Assembly: GCA_027486795.1 (NCBI GenBank)
Contig: JAIXOI010000039.1
Coordinates: 40,659 to 104,658, forward strand
DNA from: Sphingobacteriales bacterium
Lineage (GTDB): Bacteria; Bacteroidota; Bacteroidia; Chitinophagales; CAIOSU01
DNA: 64,000 nt
Direction: 5' to 3'
Shown here: one piece after another, positions 59,650 to 64,000 of the stretch
Layout: every line of letters begins with the position of its first letter
How positions within the stretch are numbered: position 1 is the first letter of the stretch
Made by a program: the position numbers and the translations under genes
Notes under the pieces: model-generated
What the model was told of the DNA's origin: nothing
What the model saw: the letters and a program-made list of their open reading frames with translations, nothing else
Databases searched by the model: none

Positions 59650-60641
59650 GCGTTAGAGATACTAATATTTTAGAACCTTCAGATCTTAAGTACTTACTGA
59701 TCGATAGTCTTAGACTCTATTCTGACAATGTGGTTTTCATTGATGGAAATAATCCCTATCGGTTCTCGATAAACAAAAAAACATTTTATGTTTTAATAAA
59801 AAACGTACATGAATCGGGAAAAGGGCGAAGTAATCCAGATGAATGTAGAATCCAAATTAGCAAGACACCAAACTTTAATCAAGCATTAAATTCACACCAA
59901 GATGTTATTGTGCTAGGTTACTTTGCAGATGAAAACGTATTTACAGCATGGAACCCCTATCTGCTGCGAGATAGATTCAATTTACGACAAACAGTTTCGG
60001 TTTATTCAAGATTTTCAATCCAGCAAGAAGCTAGTATATATAAAATAGCTTCTTATAGGGACAATAATGGGCAGTCTATTATTAGTTTTAAACCTGACTA
60101 TCTTGGTCTATATCTGGAGAATCTCTCTCACATACATCTTCTTTCAGACCAGGAATTAAAAAAACTGGTTGAGATATCAGACAACTTGAATGTGGAAAAT
60201 GTTCAAGGCCAAGTTATGGTTGATGAACAAGAATTTACAATAACACATACTAGATATAAGAGAGACCCTCGCTTTAAAGATATAGTACACGAAGCTTACG
60301 GTCATCGTTGTGCAATGTGCGGAATACAATTGGAGTTAATCGAAGCAGCGCATATTGTTCCACATTCACATGAGTTAGGAACAGACGAAATAAGTAACGG
60401 TTTGACTTTATGCTCTTTACACCATAAAGCGTATGACCGTTCATTAATTTATTTTGACTCTACTTTTAAAATTTTTATTAACGAAAAGAAGATGGAATAT
60501 CTCCAAAAAGTAGGTAAAGATTCTGGTTTCAGAAAATTCCAGACTCTTGGATTTGAGAGTATTCAACTTCCAGATAACTATACCTTAAGGCCAAATCCTG
60601 CAAACATCAATTTAGCTAATAAAATTCGTGGAATAATATAA
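59646..60641 (+). CDS. HNH endonuclease, predicted restriction partner of the two methyltransferases
   Basis: 331 aa; RDPRFKDIVHEAYGHRCAMCGIQLELIEAAHIVPHSHELGTDEISNGLTLCSLHHKAYDRSLIYFD (HNH_2-like); ATGA overlap with methyltransferase 2. Confidence 0.9.
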   Translation: MSVRDTNILEPSDLKYLLIDSLRLYSDNVVFIDGNNPYRFSINKKTFYVLIKNVHESGKGRSNPDECRIQISKTPNFNQALNSHQDVIVLGYFADENVFTAWNPYLLRDRFNLRQTVSVYSRFSIQQEASIYKIASYRDNNGQSIISFKPDYLGLYLENLSHIHLLSDQELKKLVEISDNLNVENVQGQVMVDEQEFTITHTRYKRDPRFKDIVHEAYGHRCAMCGIQLELIEAAHIVPHSHELGTDEISNGLTLCSLHHKAYDRSLIYFDSTFKIFINEKKMEYLQKVGKDSGFRKFQTLGFESIQLPDNYTLRPNPANINLANKIRGII

Positions 60642-60650
60642 ATATGTTCA

Positions 60651-60896
60651 TCACATTCTAATTATCTCATCACCGTGATTGATTTGCCATATGTGGAACA
60701 GAATTTCTTCATAATCTTTATCGGTGCAATTGTCCTGCTCCAATCGCTCGGCAAGCGAATAAACATAATCGTATGAAACAAGCGATTTTTCACCTTCTTC
60801 ATCTACTTCATCATCAAATGTTTCAGCCCAAGAATAAAGTTCTTCAACAATCAAATCTCTATTTTTGAGTATTTTCGTAACTTCTGCTTTTTCCAT
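60651..60896 (-). CDS. small acidic hypothetical protein
   Basis: MEKAEVTKILKNRDLIVEELYSWAETFDDEVDEEGEKSLVSYDYVYSLAERLEQDNCTDKDYEEILFHIWQINHGDEIIRM; start set at internal Met of ORF 60651..60920. Confidence 0.6.
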   Translation of the reverse strand: MEKAEVTKILKNRDLIVEELYSWAETFDDEVDEEGEKSLVSYDYVYSLAERLEQDNCTDKDYEEILFHIWQINHGDEIIRM

Positions 60897-60973
60897 ATGA
60901 ATTGATAAGATGGCAAACAAATATGTGAAATTTCACCTTGTTTTTCTGCAATAGACAAAAGACAATTAAAAAA

Positions 60974-60991
60974 TTGTCAAAACTTTGACAA
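60974..60991. repeat. perfect 8-bp inverted repeat, operator-like
   Basis: TTGTCAAA-ac-TTTGACAA, about 80 bp upstream of the small acidic ORF. Confidence 0.5.
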
Positions 60992-61206
60992 TAAAATTAT
61001 TGTGAACATTGATAATCAACAACTTACACAAGTACAAAGTGTAAATACTTCACAATCAACACCTTATAGCCAGTGCAAATAAATGCCTACAACCGCTGCA
61101 AAATCTCACTTCCCAGACGACACAACCCCTTTAGATAGACACAAGATATCAGACACAAGACTTGCTTCAAACCATTCAACAGATTAACCAATCAATCCCC
61201 CAAACC

Positions 61207-61231
61207 CTCGTCTCGCCTGAGGCGAGACGAG
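61207..61231. repeat. palindromic CTCGTCTCGCCT-g-AGGCGAGACGAG repeat
   Basis: Perfect 12-bp arms around a single g. Confidence 0.75.
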
Positions 61232-61384
61232 ACAAGCCCCACCAATCCTCACTTCGTGGACGACATAACCCCCTTGGTGCATGGTTGATGGTTCATAGGC
61301 CTTAGCGTCAGGGATTTTCTTCCGTTACTATTTCCTTATCTCACTATAACCGTTTACATTAGCTATAATATAAACCGCCGCTAC

Positions 61385-63037
61385 ATGCATCTTAGTCCTG
61401 TCGACTACCTCATTATTGCTTTGTATTTCGTATTTGTACTGGGTATTGGATACCTGATAAAACGCCGAGTGCGCACCAGTACCGATTTTCTGATAAGCGA
61501 CCGCGCTGTGCCGCTCTGGATAACGAGCTTGGCCTTTATAGCGGCCAACTTGGGCGCGCAAGAAGTGATAGGCATGGCGGCCTCGGGCGCCAAGTACGGT
61601 ATTATGACCAGCCATTTCTATTGGATAGGCGCTATACCTGCCATGGTGTTTTTGGGGGTGTTTATGATGCCGTTTTACTACGGCAGCCGTGCCCGCTCTG
61701 TACCAGAGTACTTGGCCCTGCGCTTCGATGAAAAGACCCGCGGGTTCAACGCTGTTACGTTTGCGTTTATGACCATCTTCTCCTCAGGCATATCGCTGTA
61801 TGCGCTAGCCATGCTGCTGCAAGTGATATTGGGCTGGGATTTTAACCTCTCCATTCTGTTGGCGGCGGGCATTGTAATGGGCTATACCTTGCTGGGCGGC
61901 CTCACGAGTGCGGTGTATAACGAGGTGCTGCAGTTCTTTTTGATAGTATTGGGTATTGCGCCCGTGGTATTTATTGGCTTGCACGAAGTAGGCGGCTGGG
62001 AAGGCGTGGTAAAAAACGTGCCGCCCGTAATGACCCACTCTTGGCAGCACATGGATAATGCCGCCGACAACCCGATGGGCGTAAACATTTGGAGTATGGC
62101 CATGGGCTTGGGTTTTGTGCTCTCGTTCGGGTATTGGTGTACCGATTTTTTGGTGGTGCAGCGCGCCATGATAGCCCGCAGCATGAGCGCGGCACAGCGC
62201 ACGCCATTGATAGCGGCCTTCCCCAAAATGCTGATGCCTTTTGTTGTTATCCTGCCCGGTATCCTCATCATTGCCTTACAAAACATAGGCGCAGGCGTAG
62301 AGCTGCCCATAAAAGCCGACGGCACTACCGATTTCAACATGGCCTTGCCCACCCTTATTGGGCACTACTACCCTACCGGTTTGTTGGGCGTGGGCATTAC
62401 GGCCTTGTTGGCCTCGTTTATGTCGGGCATGGCGGGCAACGTTACGGCATTCAACACCGTGTTTACCTTTGATATATACCAAGCTTATTTCAATAAAAAG
62501 GGCAGCGACACGCACTACTTAACCGTGGGCAAGCTGGCCACGGTGTTCGGCATTGTGGCATCTATTGCTACTGCTTACTTGGCTTCCACTTTCAATAACA
62601 TTATGGACATGCTGCAACTGGTATTCGGCTTCGTGAATGCGCCGTTGTTCGCCACGTTCTTCCTAGGTATGTTTTGGAAACGCACCACCGGCCATGCCGC
62701 CTTCTGGGGCTTAGTAGCGGGTACCGTGGGCGCGGCCCTTTGCCATGGGCTTACCGGTGCCGAAGACAAGGGTGCTTGGATTGCCAATCTATATGAGTTT
62801 CAATCGACCATGGCGCAGAGTTTTATGATTGCCATTGTATCCTGGACGAGCTGTTTTGTTACCACTATAGTTATAAGCTTCTTTACCGCACCTAAGCCCG
62901 AAACCGAACTGCACGGCTTGGTATACAGTCTTACCCCGCGGCCAGTAGAAACCGAGAAGCACTGGTACAAACGCCCTATACCCCTGGCTATATTGATACT
63001 GGCACTGGTTATTTTACTCAACTTTATTTTCCGCTAA
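61385..63037 (+). CDS. sodium:solute symporter family (SSS) transporter
   Basis: 550 aa multi-TM; LIIALYFVFVLGIGYLIKRRVRTSTDFLISDRAVPLWITSLAFIAANLGAQEVIGMAASGAKYG. Confidence 0.94.
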   Translation: MHLSPVDYLIIALYFVFVLGIGYLIKRRVRTSTDFLISDRAVPLWITSLAFIAANLGAQEVIGMAASGAKYGIMTSHFYWIGAIPAMVFLGVFMMPFYYGSRARSVPEYLALRFDEKTRGFNAVTFAFMTIFSSGISLYALAMLLQVILGWDFNLSILLAAGIVMGYTLLGGLTSAVYNEVLQFFLIVLGIAPVVFIGLHEVGGWEGVVKNVPPVMTHSWQHMDNAADNPMGVNIWSMAMGLGFVLSFGYWCTDFLVVQRAMIARSMSAAQRTPLIAAFPKMLMPFVVILPGILIIALQNIGAGVELPIKADGTTDFNMALPTLIGHYYPTGLLGVGITALLASFMSGMAGNVTAFNTVFTFDIYQAYFNKKGSDTHYLTVGKLATVFGIVASIATAYLASTFNNIMDMLQLVFGFVNAPLFATFFLGMFWKRTTGHAAFWGLVAGTVGAALCHGLTGAEDKGAWIANLYEFQSTMAQSFMIAIVSWTSCFVTTIVISFFTAPKPETELHGLVYSLTPRPVETEKHWYKRPIPLAILILALVILLNFIFR

Positions 63038-63039
63038 CT

Positions 63040-63225
63040 ATGGAACGCATCTCCGACCTTCGGTTTCTTATCGGCTCATTCTTCACCATCCTGGGCATCA
63101 TCCTTATAGTTGTAGCGTTTACGGTAGTTACCAGCACGGCATTCGGCAAAGAATTGAACCTATACTCCGGTGCGGCTATGCTGGCATTTGGATTATTGAT
63201 GCTGTTGCTGTCTACTAGGAAGTAG
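63040..63225 (+). CDS. small membrane protein
   Basis: 61 aa, two TM segments, starts 3 bp after the symporter ORF. Confidence 0.7.
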   Translation: MERISDLRFLIGSFFTILGIILIVVAFTVVTSTAFGKELNLYSGAAMLAFGLLMLLLSTRK

Positions 63226-63250
63226 GCGGCTTTACCCCTTGCCCATAAAA

Positions 63251-63288
63251 ATCACTCCCTTAGCTGACCTTGGGCCAGAAGGAGTGAT
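63251..63288. terminator. terminator-like hairpin between convergent genes
   Basis: ATCACTCC...GGAGTGAT. Confidence 0.6.
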
Positions 63289-63315
63289 ATACTTCATAAA
63301 TCTATAATCAAGAAC

Positions 63316-63852
63316 TCATTCTCCCTTAAGCACCGCTTCAATCTTTTTCACGGCATGGTGGTAGCTCGCTTTAAGGGCGCCTTCGCTGGTGCCGAGTAGC
63401 CGGCTCATTTCTTCGTAGGGCATTTCTTCGTAGTAGCGGAGGGTAAATACTTCGCGCTGCTTATCGGGTAAGGTATCTATTGCTGCCAATAGCTTTTGCT
63501 GTATTTCTTCGGCGGATGGGCCGCCAGTATCAGTATCAGGGGCATCGTAGTTTTCGGGGAGTTGGTGCAGTTGCTTGCGCTGTTGCTGCTTTGCAAAGGT
63601 ATGGCACTCATTAAATGCGATGCGGAACAGCCAAGTATACAGCGAGGCATCGCCCCTAAAGTTATCTAAATAGCGCCAAGCCTTAATCAAGACCAACTGC
63701 AATACATCGTTGGTATCCTCATGGTTGTTGGTGTAGCGGTATATTTGGCGGTAAAGGGGTTTGCTATACTCGTTTACAAGCATACCAAACGCAGCCTCAC
63801 GTTGGGTGGGGTCATTAAAAGCTTGAAGTATGGCTTTTTCGTTTTCGTGCAT
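63316..63852 (-). CDS. RNA polymerase sigma-70 ECF factor
   Basis: 178 aa; DTNDVLQLVLIKAWRYLDNFRGDASLYTWLFRIAFNECHTFAKQ, LPDKQREVFTLRYYEEMPYEEMSRLLGTSEGALKASYHHAVKKIEAVL. Confidence 0.94.
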   Translation of the reverse strand: MHENEKAILQAFNDPTQREAAFGMLVNEYSKPLYRQIYRYTNNHEDTNDVLQLVLIKAWRYLDNFRGDASLYTWLFRIAFNECHTFAKQQQRKQLHQLPENYDAPDTDTGGPSAEEIQQKLLAAIDTLPDKQREVFTLRYYEEMPYEEMSRLLGTSEGALKASYHHAVKKIEAVLKGE

Positions 63853-64000
63853 TAGCCTCAGCTATGGCATTAGCTTACCTTAAAACCATGCCAAAAATCG
63901 GTGCTAAGCAATATAAGGCAGTACTATTTGCGGGCCAAAGCGCGTTTAGCGGCTGCATATACATCGGCAGTATCAATGCCATACTTGGTCATTAGTTGCT

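Noticed and set aside
45649-60896. Integrase or transposase that would explain the mutL duplication as a classical element
   Set aside because: No ORF in the region resembles a tyrosine/serine recombinase or transposase, so no specific element is claimed.
61405-62515. Several minus-strand ORFs (up to 156 aa) opposite the symporter
   Set aside because: Shadow ORFs of a hydrophobic transporter gene; no independent support.

Overview
64 kb of a Bacteroidota chromosome (T9SS sorting domains, CHU_C gliding-type C-terminus, PorE-like OmpA protein, TAnnTTTG-like promoters). It is mostly housekeeping and surface genes: glycyl-tRNA synthetase, E1 alpha/beta dehydrogenase fusion, ABC-F ATPase, amidohydrolase, LysR regulator, ECF sigma factors, hybrid histidine kinase, malate dehydrogenase, PEPCK, ScpB, pseudouridine synthase, MutL, chromate transporter and SSS symporter. 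Several accessory modules are embedded: a RelE-type TA pair (1.8-2.3 kb), a self-cleaving S24/XRE repressor divergent from three small ORFs (28-30.4 kb), a 'mobile mystery protein A/B' HTH-Fic pair with paired palindromic operators (36-37.1 kb), and a defence region at 45.6-60.9 kb. That region holds a DUF262-HNH nuclease, an EcoRII/Dcm-like R-M system, and a translationally coupled operon of two related C5 methyltransferases plus an HNH nuclease. The main unexpected observation is that both R-M modules abut remnants of a second mutL. The last ~14 codons plus stop of a mutL lie at ~49.67-49.71 kb, and the first ~20 codons plus 5' flank of a mutL lie at ~57.11-57.26 kb. The intact mutL with chrA and an adhesin-like gene lies between them. 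This looks like a scar of gene replacement or integration at mutL next to two defence modules. Several families of short dispersed intergenic repeats are also present. No rRNA, convincing tRNA, CRISPR array or transposase was recognised. All assignments come from reading the sequence; no database searches were run.
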